From Pseudomonas sp. ANT_H12B (GTDB lineage: Bacteria; Pseudomonadota; Gammaproteobacteria; Pseudomonadales; Pseudomonadaceae): a DNA stretch of 64,000 nucleotides. Shown one piece after another: positions 1 to 9,674 of this stretch (position 1 is the stretch's first letter; each line of letters starts with the position of its first letter). The notes under the pieces are model-generated. The model was given only the letters and a program-made list of their open reading frames with translations. It was not told the origin of the DNA and did no database searches. Position numbers and translations under genes: made by a program. The stretch lies in assembly GCF_008369325.1 (NCBI RefSeq), contig NZ_VOBI01000006.1, positions 124,001 through 188,000 on the forward strand. The letters run 5' to 3'.

Positions 1-146
1 AGCCATTCGGGCAGGCGGTGCTGACAGGTGAGTTCAACCTCCAGTCATTGGCCGAACATGCCTTCGCCAACGAACTGAATCCGCAGGCCGTCAGTGGCAG
101 GCAGGAAATGCTCGAAAACGTCGTCAACCGGTTTATCTATCGCTGA
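1..146 (+). CDS. xylA: xylose isomerase, C-terminal end (partial)
   Basis: Only the last 47 codons are present; the gene enters from the left edge and stops at 144-146. The readable tail contains LQSLAEHAFANELNP and then SGRQEMLENVVNRF, which I recognise as the C-terminus of XylA (E. coli has SGRQEQLENLVNHY at the same place). XylA converts D-xylose to D-xylulose in the cytoplasm. Its position directly upstream of xylFGH supports the call. Catalytic residues lie outside the window and cannot be checked. Confidence 0.85.
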   Translation, partial: PFGQAVLTGEFNLQSLAEHAFANELNPQAVSGRQEMLENVVNRFIYR

Positions 147-295
147 TCGCCAACGGCGTCTGCGGGCGCAACAACGCTGTGACATTCGCACGACAAATCT
201 GTGTCCGCTGCGTCTGCCGATTCTCTACAGTTCTACCAGCCCGAGACTCATCGTCAGGCAGTGTCTTTCAAACAAAAATAAAAGGACGCACCACC

Positions 296-1297
296 ATGAA
301 GAATGTAAAACGCGTGCTATTGGCCAGCGCCCTGGCGCTGCTGTCGCTACCGGTAATGGCCGATGCTGCCCATCCGAAAATCGGTTTCTCCATTGATGAT
401 CTGCGGCTGGAACGCTGGTCGCGTGACCGCGATTACTTCGTCGCGGCAGCGGAGAAAATGGACGCCAAGGTCTTCGTACAGTCGGCCGATGCCAACGAGC
501 AAAAGCAGATTTCGCAAATCGAAAACCTCATTTCCCGTGGCGTCGATGTCATCGTCATCGTGCCGTTCAACGCCACGGTGCTGACCAACGCAGTGGCCGA
601 AGCGAAGAAAGCCGGGATCAAGGTCGTGTCCTATGACCGCCTGATACTCAACGCGGATATCGACGCCTACATTTCCTTCGATAACGAAAAGGTCGGCGAA
701 ATGCAGGCCAGCGGTGTGCTGCATGCGGCGCCCAAGGGCAATTACTTCCTGCTCGGTGGTGCGCCTACCGACAACAACGCAAAAGTCCTGCGCGAAGGTC
801 AGATGAAAGTGCTGCAACCGGCCATCGACAAGGGGGATATCAAGATCGTCGGTCAACAATGGGTGAAAGAATGGAACCCTACCGAAGCGCTGAGCATTGT
901 TGAAAACGCCTTGACCCGCAATGACAACAAAATCGACGGCATCGTCGCCTCCAACGACGCCACGGCAGGCGGCGCCATCCAGGCACTGGCCTCTCAGCAA
1001 CTGGCCGGCAAGGTGCCGATTTCGGGGCAGGACGCAGACCTCGCAGCGGTCAAGCGAGTGATCGCCGGCACGCAAACCATGACCGTGTACAAACCGCTGA
1101 AACTCATCGCCACCGAAGCCGCCAAGCTCTCGGTGCAACTGGCGCGTAACGAGAAACCCGCCTACAGCTCGCAGTACGACAACGGCAGCAAAAAAGTCGA
1201 CACCATCCTGCTCACTCCGACTCCGTTGACCAAGGACAACATCGACCTGCTGGAACAGGACGGGTTTTACACCAAGGCGCAGATTGCCGGGCAGTAA
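296..1297 (+). CDS. xylF: D-xylose ABC transporter, periplasmic binding protein
   Basis: A 333-residue sugar-binding protein of the type-I periplasmic family, close to the usual XylF length (330). It starts with a signal peptide (residues 1 to about 23, basic MKNVKR then a hydrophobic core ending near MADA) followed by the mature start HPKIGFSIDDLRLERW typical of XylF. It captures D-xylose in the periplasm for XylGH. The ATG at 296 is chosen because AAAGGACG lies just upstream and because longer in-frame starts would bury the signal peptide. It lies 149 bp after xylA and is probably co-transcribed with it. Confidence 0.93.
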   Translation: MKNVKRVLLASALALLSLPVMADAAHPKIGFSIDDLRLERWSRDRDYFVAAAEKMDAKVFVQSADANEQKQISQIENLISRGVDVIVIVPFNATVLTNAVAEAKKAGIKVVSYDRLILNADIDAYISFDNEKVGEMQASGVLHAAPKGNYFLLGGAPTDNNAKVLREGQMKVLQPAIDKGDIKIVGQQWVKEWNPTEALSIVENALTRNDNKIDGIVASNDATAGGAIQALASQQLAGKVPISGQDADLAAVKRVIAGTQTMTVYKPLKLIATEAAKLSVQLARNEKPAYSSQYDNGSKKVDTILLTPTPLTKDNIDLLEQDGFYTKAQIAGQ

Positions 1298-1317
1298 TCA
1301 TCACCTCGTGATGCACC

Positions 1318-1344
1318 CTGCAGGAGCCAGCTCGCTCCTGCGGG
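1318..1344. repeat. REP-like hairpin between xylF and xylG
   Basis: CAGGAG ... CTCCTG arms at 1321-1340 form a short stem; the sequence resembles a degenerate pseudomonad REP half-site. Hairpins between a binding-protein gene and the following ABC genes are known to stabilise the upstream transcript, which would favour excess XylF. The role here is inferred. Confidence 0.5.
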
Positions 1345-1379
1345 ACCCGCCTCGTACCTGCCGCTTATGAGTCTCTGCC

Positions 1380-2936
1380 ATGTTCGACTATCTGCTGCAA
1401 ATGAACGGTATCGTCAAAACCTTCGGCGGTGTCAAAGCGCTCAATGGCATCGACATCAAGGTCAAGCCCGGTGAGTGCGTCGGGCTGTGCGGCGAGAATG
1501 GCGCCGGCAAGTCCACGCTGATGAAAATCCTTTCCGCGGTCTACCCCCATGGCACCTGGGACGGTGAAATCCTCTGGGACGGTCAACCGCTCGAGGCGCA
1601 ATCGATCAGCGAAACGGAAGCCGCCGGCATCGTCATCATTCACCAGGAACTGACGCTGGTTCCCGACCTGTCGGTGGCCGAGAACATTTTCATGGGCCAT
1701 GAACTGACGCTGCCCGGTGGGCGGATGAATTACCCGGCGATGATCCACCGCGCCGAAGCCCTGATGCGTGAATTGAAAGTGCCGGACATGAACGTATCGC
1801 TGCCGGTTTCTCAGTACGGCGGCGGCTATCAGCAACTGGTGGAAATCGCCAAGGCTCTGAACAAGCACGCGCGCCTGCTGATCCTCGACGAGCCTTCATC
1901 GGCCCTGACCCGTTCGGAAATCGAGGTGCTGCTGGACATCATCCGCGACCTCAAGGCCAAGGGTGTCGCCTGTGTCTACATCTCCCACAAGCTTGATGAA
2001 GTGGCTGCCGTGTGCGACACCATTTCGGTGATCCGTGACGGCAAACACATCGCGACGACTGCCATGGCGGACATGGATATTCCACAGATCATCACCCAGA
2101 TGGTCGGACGGGAAATGAGCAACCTCTACCCCACCGAGCCACACGACATTGGCGAGGTGATTTTCGAGGCCCGTCACATCACCTGCTACGACGTCGACAA
2201 CCCCAGGCGCAAACGGGTCGACGATATTTCCTTCGGCCTCAAACGCGGGGAAATCCTCGGCATCGCCGGACTGGTCGGTGCAGGCCGCACCGAACTGGTG
2301 ACAGCGCTGTTCGGCGCCTACCCCGGTCGCCATGAAGGCGAAGTCTGGCTGGACGGCCAACTCATCGACACCCGCACGCCGCTCAAGTCAATCCGTGCCG
2401 GCCTGTGCCTGGTGCCCGAGGACCGCAAGCGCCAGGGCATCATTCCAGACCTGGGCGTCGGCCAGAACATCACCCTGGCCGTGCTCGACAGTTACTCGAA
2501 ACTGACCCGCATCGATGCCGAAGCCGAACTGGGCAGCATCGATCGGGAAATTTCGCGCCTGCACCTCAAGACCGCGAGCCCGTTCCTGCCGATCACCAGC
2601 CTGTCCGGCGGCAATCAACAAAAAGCCGTCTTGGCGAAGATGCTGCTGACCAAACCCCGAGTCCTGATTCTCGATGAGCCCACCCGCGGTGTGGATGTCG
2701 GTGCCAAGTACGAGATCTACAAGCTGATGGGGGCGCTGGCGGCCGAAGGCGTGTCGATCATCATGGTGTCTTCGGAGCTGGCCGAAGTGCTCGGCGTTTC
2801 CGACCGCGTACTGGTGATCGGCGAAGGCCAGTTGCGGGGTGACTTCATCAACCACGGACTCACCCAGGAACAGCTGCTCGCCGCCGCACTCAGCCAGCCT
2901 GATGGCCATAACAATAATGATCGGAAATCCGCGTAA
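1380..2936 (+). CDS. xylG: D-xylose ABC transporter, ATPase
   Basis: A 518-residue double ATPase of the monosaccharide (MglA/RbsA/XylG) class that powers import through XylH. The N-terminal cassette has Walker [10 protein letters not shown] (38-46), a degenerate signature YGGGYQQ and Walker [12 protein letters not shown]. The C-terminal cassette has a non-canonical Walker A (GLVGAGRTE), signature LSGGNQQK and Walker [15 protein letters not shown]. One degenerate cassette is normal for this family. HGTWDGEI after the first Walker A matches XylG. It lies 82 bp after xylF and its stop directly abuts the xylH start. Confidence 0.93.
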   Translation: MFDYLLQMNGIVKTFGGVKALNGIDIKVKPGECVGLCGENGAGKSTLMKILSAVYPHGTWDGEILWDGQPLEAQSISETEAAGIVIIHQELTLVPDLSVAENIFMGHELTLPGGRMNYPAMIHRAEALMRELKVPDMNVSLPVSQYGGGYQQLVEIAKALNKHARLLILDEPSSALTRSEIEVLLDIIRDLKAKGVACVYISHKLDEVAAVCDTISVIRDGKHIATTAMADMDIPQIITQMVGREMSNLYPTEPHDIGEVIFEARHITCYDVDNPRRKRVDDISFGLKRGEILGIAGLVGAGRTELVTALFGAYPGRHEGEVWLDGQLIDTRTPLKSIRAGLCLVPEDRKRQGIIPDLGVGQNITLAVLDSYSKLTRIDAEAELGSIDREISRLHLKTASPFLPITSLSGGNQQKAVLAKMLLTKPRVLILDEPTRGVDVGAKYEIYKLMGALAAEGVSIIMVSSELAEVLGVSDRVLVIGEGQLRGDFINHGLTQEQLLAAALSQPDGHNNNDRKSA

Positions 2937-4073
2937 ATGAATCAGGTCAAACAACTCTTCACCCGCTACAAGATGCTCGCGCTGGTGTTTGCCGTGGCGT
3001 TTATCTGGCTGTTCTTCAGCTGGCAGACCGAGGGCGGATTCCTGACGCCGCGCAACCTCTCCAACCTGCTGCGCCAGATGTCCATCACCGGGATTCTCGC
3101 CTGCGGCATGGTGCTGGTCATCATCAGCGGCGAGATCGATTTGTCGGTCGGCTCATTGCTGGGCCTGCTGGGTGGACTGGCAGCGATTCTGGACGTGATC
3201 TACCACATACCGCTGTTGGCGAACCTGAGCCTTGTCGCCCTGTGCGGACTGATGATCGGCCTCGGCAACGGCTACATGGCCGCCTACCTGCGCATCCCGT
3301 CGTTCATCGTCGGGCTGGGGGGCATGCTGGCATTTCGAGGTATTTTGCTGGGCATTACCGGCGGCACGACGATCGCCCCGGTATCGCCGGAACTCGTCTA
3401 CATCGGCCAGGGGTATTTGCCGCACGCGGTCGGCACGGGCCTGGGCGTTCTGCTGTTCGCACTGACGTTGTTCCTGACCTGGAAACAACGGCGCAATCGC
3501 GCCCTTCACGGCCTGGCGGCACATTCACTGGTACGTGACGTCGTGCGCGTGCTGTTGATCGGCGCAGTGCTGGCCGGCTTCGTCCAGATCCTCAACAGCT
3601 ATGACGGCATTCCCGTGCCGGTCCTGCTTCTGCTGGTTCTGCTGGGCGGGTTCAGCTACGTGACCAGCCAGACCGTCTTCGGCCGACGCGTCTATTCCGT
3701 GGGCAGCAACATGGAAGCGACACGCCTGTCCGGTATCAATGTGCAGGCCGTGAAGCTGTGGATTTTCGGGATCATGGGCGTGATGTGCGCCCTCGCCGGT
3801 GTGGTCAACACCGCACGACTGGCCGCCGGTTCGCCCTCGGCCGGCAGCATGGGCGAACTCGACGCCATCGCCGCGTGCTTCATCGGCGGCACCTCCATGC
3901 GCGGCGGCTCCGGCACCGTCTACGGCGCCCTCCTCGGCGCGCTGGTCATCACCAGCCTGGACAACGGCATGTCCATGCTCGACGTCGACAGTTACTGGCA
4001 GATGATCGTCAAGGGCAGCATTCTGGTGTTGGCCGTGTGGGTAGATGTGAGCACGCGGACTGGGCGACGTTGA
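2937..4073 (+). CDS. xylH: D-xylose ABC transporter, permease
   Basis: A 378-residue hydrophobic protein with about ten predicted membrane helices, of the BPD_transp_2 family. It carries the conserved GEIDLSVGS segment near residues 61-69 and, near the C-terminus, the GGTSMRGGSGTVYGA cytoplasmic coupling region. It forms the inner-membrane channel of the xylose importer with XylG. The ATG at 2937 follows the xylG TAA with no gap, so translation is probably coupled. Last gene of the xyl operon. Confidence 0.93.
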   Translation: MNQVKQLFTRYKMLALVFAVAFIWLFFSWQTEGGFLTPRNLSNLLRQMSITGILACGMVLVIISGEIDLSVGSLLGLLGGLAAILDVIYHIPLLANLSLVALCGLMIGLGNGYMAAYLRIPSFIVGLGGMLAFRGILLGITGGTTIAPVSPELVYIGQGYLPHAVGTGLGVLLFALTLFLTWKQRRNRALHGLAAHSLVRDVVRVLLIGAVLAGFVQILNSYDGIPVPVLLLLVLLGGFSYVTSQTVFGRRVYSVGSNMEATRLSGINVQAVKLWIFGIMGVMCALAGVVNTARLAAGSPSAGSMGELDAIAACFIGGTSMRGGSGTVYGALLGALVITSLDNGMSMLDVDSYWQMIVKGSILVLAVWVDVSTRTGRR

Positions 4074-4299
4074 TCTGCTCTGTATGAAGTGATCCGCGGC
4101 AGTCTGCTTCTGGAGAGATGCGATTTTTCGTGACGGTTGTCATGCAGCCACCGATGGTCAGCCGTCCGTGGATTTGGGTAGAAAGTTGCCTCTTCCGACA
4201 GGCAGCTATCGGCCCAGAGTGTGTAAAAACGCGCTGACGGTTGTTAGCTGAGTAATTGCTCGCAACAAGTCCTGCGGATCATCACTAGGGCCCGGGAGC

Positions 4300-4990
4300 C
4301 CCCAGCGCCGCTTCTACCTTGCTGGGGGGCCAAAATACAGACCTCTTCAGGCCGACAGCGCCTTCATTAAACCGCTGGTACCGAGAATTTTCATGACCCG
4401 CTTCAAGTTGTAGGCGAGGACGTTCAAGCTCATCTGCGCGCTTACTCCGCTCAGCTTTCGTGTCAGGAAATGCGTGGCGCCCCTCCATTGTTTGAGTGTC
4501 CCGAAGGGAGGCTCAACCGTTCATTTTCGGATCCGCATCATTTCCGGCAGCCACCACCGACAGCATTTTTGACGCCACCGCTTCGCGGGCCTGCTTGGCC
4601 ATCGAGCTGAGTTTCAATGACCTGTAACTCTTTCATCGGAGCTTTGAGCTTGTCGATTTTCTCTTGCAGACGGGCAGCCTTGGGCTGAGCAATCGAGGGT
4701 TCTTGCCGATCGGCGTCGTCGAGCGCGGTCAGGTACCGATTGATACTCGATTCAATTTCTTCCATACGCCGCTTCAGCTTGACGCTGGTGAAATTGCGGT
4801 CGCGGTTGTTGACGGCTTTGAATTTGCTGCCATCGATCGCGACCAGATGTTCTCCGAACAGTCCCAGCTGCTGACACTGCACCAAGATTGACCAGATCGA
4901 GTTCGTCGACGAAGACGTCGACTACACGCACCGGATTGAAATTCCCCTCACTGAACTCCGCCGCCGTCGACCCTGGTCTTGGCTACCAGG
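4300..4990 (-). pseudogene. IS1182-family transposase remnant
   Basis: Three collinear minus-strand pieces match the order of an IS1182-type DDE transposase. The first (about 4895-4985) reads NPVRVVDVFVDELDL, the family's N-terminal signature. The second (about 4590-4870) has GLFGEHLVAIDGSKFKAVNN and the following helical linker. The third (about 4350-4530) reads PFGTLKQWRGATHFLTRK and ends LNVLAYNLKRVMKILG. Roughly 100 residues are missing between the first two pieces and the catalytic core is missing between the last two. It is inactive. It separates the xyl transporter from the xylonate module. The 4074-4290 stretch downstream holds no gene I can recognise. Confidence 0.85.
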
Positions 4991-5010
4991 ATCGAGCGAT
5001 CGACAGTCAG

Positions 5011-6363
5011 TCAGGCTCTGATGTCTTTGGAGAGCATCGATTTTGGAATTAGCAGGATCAGCACACAGCTAACGAGCAGGCAACCACCCAGCACATACGT
5101 GCCGTTGTTTATGTCGCCCGTCAGTGTCTCGGCAGTGGCCGTAATCATGGAACCGGTAAACCCCGAAAGGTTGCCGATTGCGTTGATCATGCCAATGCCC
5201 GCCGCTGCTGCCACACCGGACAACACCGTGCCTGGCAATGTCCAGAAAATCGGCATCAGGCTCAGCAAGCCTGAGGCGGATATGCTGAGGAAGAAAATAG
5301 ACACCGGCAGGTTATGGGCAAAGATGGCGCTGCAAATCAGCCCGACCCCGCCGATGAACGCTGGAATAGCGGCATGCAGTCGGCGCTCGCCGGTTTTGTT
5401 AGAGTGCCAGGCATTGAGGGTCATAGCGACGATGGCGGTGGTGTACGGGATTGCCGTCAGCAAACCGATGTGCAGAGTATTGGAAACACCTGTGGCCTTG
5501 ATGATCGTCGGCATCCAGAACGCCAGGCCGTAAAAACCCGTGTTGAATGTCAGTAGGATCAGCACCAGCAACCACACGCGACCGTTGAAAATCACATCCC
5601 GCAGGCTTGAGGCCTTGGCCGTGTTATCCCGGTCCAGGTTGTTTTTCAGCATGTTTTTTTCTGCCGCGGTCAGCCACTTGGCGTTGTCGATTTTATCGAC
5701 CAGCAACGTCACCACGACAACGGCCATGATCAACGACGGGATGCCTTCGATGATCAGCATCCACTGCCAACCGGCCATACCGTGAACACCCTGCATCGCG
5801 CTCATCAACCACCCGGAAAGAATCCCGCCCAAGGTCAGGCTGATCGGCATGGCCATCAGGAAGCCCGCCATGACGCGGCTTTGCCGGTGCGTAGGAAACC
5901 AGTAGTTAAGGTAGAGAATCACGCCTGGGAAGAAACCGGCTTCGCATACCCCTAGCAGGAAGCGCAGAATGTAAAACATGGTTTCCGATTCAATGTGAAA
6001 GAACTTGGCCAGCGGTACGGTAAACGCTACAGCCATGGAGACAATGCTCCAGCTGATCATGATGCGAGCGATCCAGAGGCGCGCGCCAAAGCGATGGAGG
6101 AACAGGTTGCTGGGCACTTCGAAAAGGAAATAGCCCCAGAAGAAAATGCTCGCACCGAGGGCGTAGACGGTATTACTGAATTGCAGGTCGCTGAGCATGT
6201 CCAGCTTGGCAAAGCCGATGTTGACCCGATCCAGGTACGCCGCCATGTAGCAAAACAGCAGGATCGGCAGGATACGCAGGATGACCTTGCGGTAGGTACG
6301 ATCCTCGGAGGTAAGCTCCGCCGCGCCCTCTCCGTCGAGGGGACGCTGAGATACTGATTCCAT
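5011..6363 (-). CDS. MFS transporter, ACS family (probable sugar-acid importer)
   Basis: A 450-residue, 12-helix major facilitator of the anion:cation symporter family. The first loop reads YLDRVNIGFAKLDM, a family hallmark, followed by the FFWGYFLFEVPSNL segment. ACS members import organic anions, including aldonates and tartrate. The gene is divergent from nothing but sits beside the LacI gene and shares its operator palindrome with the xylonate operon, so D-xylonate is the likely substrate (inference). The ATG at 6363 is preceded by TTGAGGTC. Confidence 0.85.
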   Translation of the reverse strand: MESVSQRPLDGEGAAELTSEDRTYRKVILRILPILLFCYMAAYLDRVNIGFAKLDMLSDLQFSNTVYALGASIFFWGYFLFEVPSNLFLHRFGARLWIARIMISWSIVSMAVAFTVPLAKFFHIESETMFYILRFLLGVCEAGFFPGVILYLNYWFPTHRQSRVMAGFLMAMPISLTLGGILSGWLMSAMQGVHGMAGWQWMLIIEGIPSLIMAVVVVTLLVDKIDNAKWLTAAEKNMLKNNLDRDNTAKASSLRDVIFNGRVWLLVLILLTFNTGFYGLAFWMPTIIKATGVSNTLHIGLLTAIPYTTAIVAMTLNAWHSNKTGERRLHAAIPAFIGGVGLICSAIFAHNLPVSIFFLSISASGLLSLMPIFWTLPGTVLSGVAAAAGIGMINAIGNLSGFTGSMITATAETLTGDINNGTYVLGGCLLVSCVLILLIPKSMLSKDIRA

Positions 6364-6477
6364 GTGTTGACCTCAAGGCATGTTGTCATGCCGATTGTTT
6401 TTGTTTTGTCTTGCGACCTTGAGTTCCTTGGACTGACCAGAGCAATCCATACGGATAAAAGGATTCTGCAAGTTGCT

Positions 6478-6491
6478 TGTTACCGGTAACA
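6478..6491. promoter_or_regulatory. LacI-type operator upstream of the MFS gene
   Basis: Perfect 14-bp palindrome TGTTACCGGTAACA, 115 bp before the MFS start. On the minus strand a TTGCTA and a TAACAA element flank it with 18-bp spacing, so the palindrome would cover the spacer and -10 of the promoter. The identical sequence is found at 7748-7761. The central CG and symmetric half-sites are typical of LacI-family operators. Confidence 0.8.
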
Positions 6492-6546
6492 TTTTTAATT
6501 TAGCAATTAGTTTCGGGGCAAAGCAAGCGGCCCCGGTTAAATAGTT

Positions 6547-7584
6547 TCAGGTGCTTTCGCGCGCCAGGATTTTGAATTCCACGACATCGGACTCCCGCGG
6601 ACGCGGCAGCCCAAGGCGCTGTGCCGCAGCACTCGCCACCAGCAATTCACCGGCGCGCCGGCCAATTCGATAGGGATCAACCGATACGGTGGTGATGGTC
6701 GGGGTGCAATACCGTGAGACTTCGAAATCACCGAACCCGGCGATTGCCATGTCCTCGGGCACTCGTCGCCCTTGTCGATGGCACTCCATGATGGCGCCGA
6801 ACGCCGACAGATCACTGACGCACATCACCGCTTCTGTGTCCGGCCACTTTTCCAGCAGCCGCTTCACGGATTCTCCGCCGTGACTCATGGTGATAGGCGA
6901 CTCGCCATACTCCATCACCCTGGGCTCCCCTGCCCCCAACGCCTCGACAGCCTGAAGGTAGCCTTGCTGACGTTGCTGCCCACGGTGGTCGAGCACCGAC
7001 GCGCCGCCGATGTAGCCAATCCGTCGATAGCCTTGCTGATACAGGTGTTCGTACAGTGCCGCTGCAGCGGCCACGTTGCTGAATCCAACCGATTGCTCAA
7101 TAGGATCGGAGGGAATGTCCCAGGTTTCGACAACGGGCACTTGCGCCTGGCGTAGCAGCTTACGGGTTTCGTCCAGATGCGCGCTGCCCGTCAACATCAC
7201 CCCCACCGGCCGATGGCGCAGCAACGTGCGCACCAGCAAGGCCTCTTGCTCCAAGTGGTAATCCGTGTCCCCCAACAGCAGGCACAGGCCATGTTCACTG
7301 ACGGCATCATTCAGGCCGCGCACGGTGTCGGCAAAGTTCGAGCTGGCTAATGACGGCACCAGCGCCACGATAAATTCCGAACGTCCGGTGGCCAGGGTTC
7401 CTGCAGAGGCATCAGGCAGATAACCGAGCGTTTCAATCGCCTCGTGGACCAGCTTTTGCGTGCGCTCTGACACGTCGCGACCGGCCAGGACCCGGGAAAC
7501 CGTCATCTTCGAAACACCGGCCAGTTTAGCGACATCGGCCATTCGCGGCGGCGTGGTGATCTTGCCTGAATCCTCGTAACTCAT
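6547..7584 (-). CDS. LacI-family transcriptional regulator
   Basis: A 345-residue repressor. The helix-turn-helix MADVAKLAGVSKMTVSRVL lies at about residues 15-33 and is followed by the hinge region and a periplasmic-binding-protein-like effector domain (from about residue 70), as in GntR/LacI proteins. It sits between the MFS gene and the xylonate catabolic operon. The two TGTTACCGGTAACA sites in front of those units make it their likely repressor, with D-xylonate or its keto-deoxy product as a plausible inducer. The start at 7584 has AGGAC a few bases upstream. Confidence 0.9.
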   Translation of the reverse strand: MSYEDSGKITTPPRMADVAKLAGVSKMTVSRVLAGRDVSERTQKLVHEAIETLGYLPDASAGTLATGRSEFIVALVPSLASSNFADTVRGLNDAVSEHGLCLLLGDTDYHLEQEALLVRTLLRHRPVGVMLTGSAHLDETRKLLRQAQVPVVETWDIPSDPIEQSVGFSNVAAAAALYEHLYQQGYRRIGYIGGASVLDHRGQQRQQGYLQAVEALGAGEPRVMEYGESPITMSHGGESVKRLLEKWPDTEAVMCVSDLSAFGAIMECHRQGRRVPEDMAIAGFGDFEVSRYCTPTITTVSVDPYRIGRRAGELLVASAAAQRLGLPRPRESDVVEFKILAREST

Positions 7585-7734
7585 GAACGTCCTGTTTTTC
7601 CTGAAAATGACCGGCGGACCCTGAAAATCAACGCCGCTAACACCGATGGTCGCTGATTATACATGGGCGCCGAAACGCCTACCTCTACTCCTTGCAAGCG
7701 TGCCCCGCGCCGGTTCGAACATCGATATTGGGTC

Positions 7735-7762
7735 TTTACAAAAATAATGTTACCGGTAACAT
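7735..7762 (+). promoter_or_regulatory. promoter and LacI-type operator of the xylonate operon
   Basis: TTTACA (7735-7740) and TAACAT (7757-7762) are spaced by 16 bp and could be the -35 and -10. The palindrome TGTTACCGGTAACA (7748-7761) fills the spacer and most of the -10, so a bound LacI protein would block RNA polymerase. It is 100 bp upstream of the dehydratase start and 163 bp upstream of the lacI-type gene. Confidence 0.72.
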
Positions 7763-7861
7763 CGAATCATTCGAACACTGCTGAGGCTTTTTCAATCCCT
7801 GTTTCGTCGCCTTCCGCAGCGGTCACTTTCCGTCGATATACCCCTAAGAAGAGATAAACCC

Positions 7862-9646
7862 ATGCCTGAAAAAACTCCTCCGCCCCTGCGAAGTCAACAA
7901 TGGTTTGACGATCCAAGTCATGCGGACATGACTGCGCTCTACGTCGAACGTTTCATGAACTACGGTATGACGCGCGAGGAGTTGCAATCGGGCCGCCCCA
8001 TCATCGGTATCGCCCAAACCGGTAGCGATCTCGCGCCGTGCAATCGTCATCACCTCGAACTCTCGCAACGCACCAAAGCGGGCATTCGTGATGCCGGGGG
8101 TATTCCGATGGAGTTCCCCGTGCACCCGATGGCCGAACAAACCCGGCGCCCTACTGCCGCACTGGATCGCAACCTGGCTTACCTGGGCCTGGTTGAGATT
8201 CTTCATGGGTATCCGCTGGACGGTGTGGTGCTGACGACTGGCTGCGACAAGACCACCCCCGCCTGCCTCATGGCGGCGGCGACGGTTGATATGCCGGCGA
8301 TCGTCCTTTCGGGCGGCCCGATGCTTGATGGACACCACAAGGGCCAATTGATTGGCTCCGGCACGGTGCTGTGGCATGCGCGCAACCTGCTGGCCAGCGG
8401 TGAGATCGATTACGAAGGGTTCATGGAGATGACCACGGCGGCCTCTCCTTCGATTGGTCACTGCAATACCATGGGCACCGCGCTGTCGATGAATGCTCTT
8501 GCCGAAGCGCTGGGCATGTCCCTGCCCGGCTGCGCGAGCATTCCGGCAGCCTATCGTGAACGCGGTCAGATGGCCTATGCCACTGGCAAGCGCATCGTCG
8601 ACATGGTTCGCCAGGATATTCGTCCATCCCAAATCATGACCCGCGAAGCCTTTGAGAATGCCATCGCCGTGGCGTCGGCACTGGGTGCTTCGACCAATTG
8701 CCCACCGCACCTCATCGCTATCGCGCGGCACACCGGTATCGATCTCAGCCTGGAAGACTGGCAACGCATCGGCGAAGACGTGCCCCTGCTGGTCAACTGC
8801 ATGCCCGCCGGTAAATACCTCGGTGAAGGTTTCCATCGCGCCGGCGGTGTGCCTGCCGTCATGCACGAACTGAAAAACGCCGGGCGGCTGCATGAAGATT
8901 GCGCCACGGTTTCCGGCAAGACCATTGGCGAGATCGTCAGCAATGCCGCCGCCAGCGATACGGATGTCATCCATGCGTATGAAGACCCCTTGATTCAACG
9001 AGCCGGTTTCATTGTGTTGAGCGGCAATTTCTTCGATAGCGCCATCATGAAGATGTCGGTGGTCGGCGAAGCCTTCCGTAAAACCTACCTGTCCGAACCG
9101 GGCGCAGAAAACAGTTTCGAAGCCAGAGCCATCGTTTTCGAGGGCCCTGAGGACTACCAGGCTCGAATCAACGATCCGGCGCTGGACATCGACGAGCGCT
9201 GCATATTGGTCATTCGAGGCTGCGGTACCGTGGGTTATCCAGGCAGCGCTGAAGTGGTCAACATGGCCCCACCCGCAGCACTGATCAAACGAGGCATTGA
9301 CTCCCTGCCCTGCTTGGGTGATGGGCGCCAAAGCGGTACCTCGGCAAGCCCGTCGATTCTCAACATGTCCCCGGAAGCCGCTGTGGGCGGCGGAATAGGT
9401 TTGCTGAAAACCAATGATCGCCTTCGTGTCGACCTCAATGCTCGCCGAGTCGATCTCCTGGTGGATGAAAACGAAATGGCACGCCGCCAGGCGGCGTTCA
9501 AACCCTCCATTCCAGCCTCGCAAACGCCGTGGCAAGAACTCTACCGACAGCAGGTTGGCCAACTCTCGACCGGTGGTTGTCTGGAGCCCGCGACCTTGCA
9601 CCTGCGGGTCATCGCGCGCAGCGGCGATCCACGTCACTCCCACTGA
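7862..9646 (+). CDS. xylD: D-xylonate dehydratase (IlvD/Edd family)
   Basis: A 594-residue Fe-S dehydratase that removes water from D-xylonate to give 2-keto-3-deoxy-D-xylonate. I recognise strong similarity to Caulobacter XylD along the whole length: WFDDPSHADMTALYVERFMNYG at the start, GIAQTGSDLAPCNRHH (first cluster cysteine), VVLTTGCDKTTPACLM and GHCNTMGTA (second and third cysteines), and GDGRQSGTSASPSIL near the end. First gene of a three-gene operon; 28 bp to the next. L-arabinonate or D-fuconate as alternative substrates cannot be excluded. Confidence 0.88.
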   Translation: MPEKTPPPLRSQQWFDDPSHADMTALYVERFMNYGMTREELQSGRPIIGIAQTGSDLAPCNRHHLELSQRTKAGIRDAGGIPMEFPVHPMAEQTRRPTAALDRNLAYLGLVEILHGYPLDGVVLTTGCDKTTPACLMAAATVDMPAIVLSGGPMLDGHHKGQLIGSGTVLWHARNLLASGEIDYEGFMEMTTAASPSIGHCNTMGTALSMNALAEALGMSLPGCASIPAAYRERGQMAYATGKRIVDMVRQDIRPSQIMTREAFENAIAVASALGASTNCPPHLIAIARHTGIDLSLEDWQRIGEDVPLLVNCMPAGKYLGEGFHRAGGVPAVMHELKNAGRLHEDCATVSGKTIGEIVSNAAASDTDVIHAYEDPLIQRAGFIVLSGNFFDSAIMKMSVVGEAFRKTYLSEPGAENSFEARAIVFEGPEDYQARINDPALDIDERCILVIRGCGTVGYPGSAEVVNMAPPAALIKRGIDSLPCLGDGRQSGTSASPSILNMSPEAAVGGGIGLLKTNDRLRVDLNARRVDLLVDENEMARRQAAFKPSIPASQTPWQELYRQQVGQLSTGGCLEPATLHLRVIARSGDPRHSH

Positions 9647-9674
9647 TTCGCTATTTTCGTAAAGGGTTTCGTCC

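Noticed and set aside
347..1138. Long minus-strand open frame opposite xylF
   Set aside because: It is antisense to a clear xylF with a signal peptide and ribosome site, is His/Asp-rich in a way typical of G+C-biased antisense frames, and matches no family.
4886..5008. Plus-strand reading IDQIEFVDEDVDYTHRIEI seemed a gene end
   Set aside because: The minus strand of the same bases reads NPVRVVDVFVDELDL, an IS1182 signature, which explains it better.
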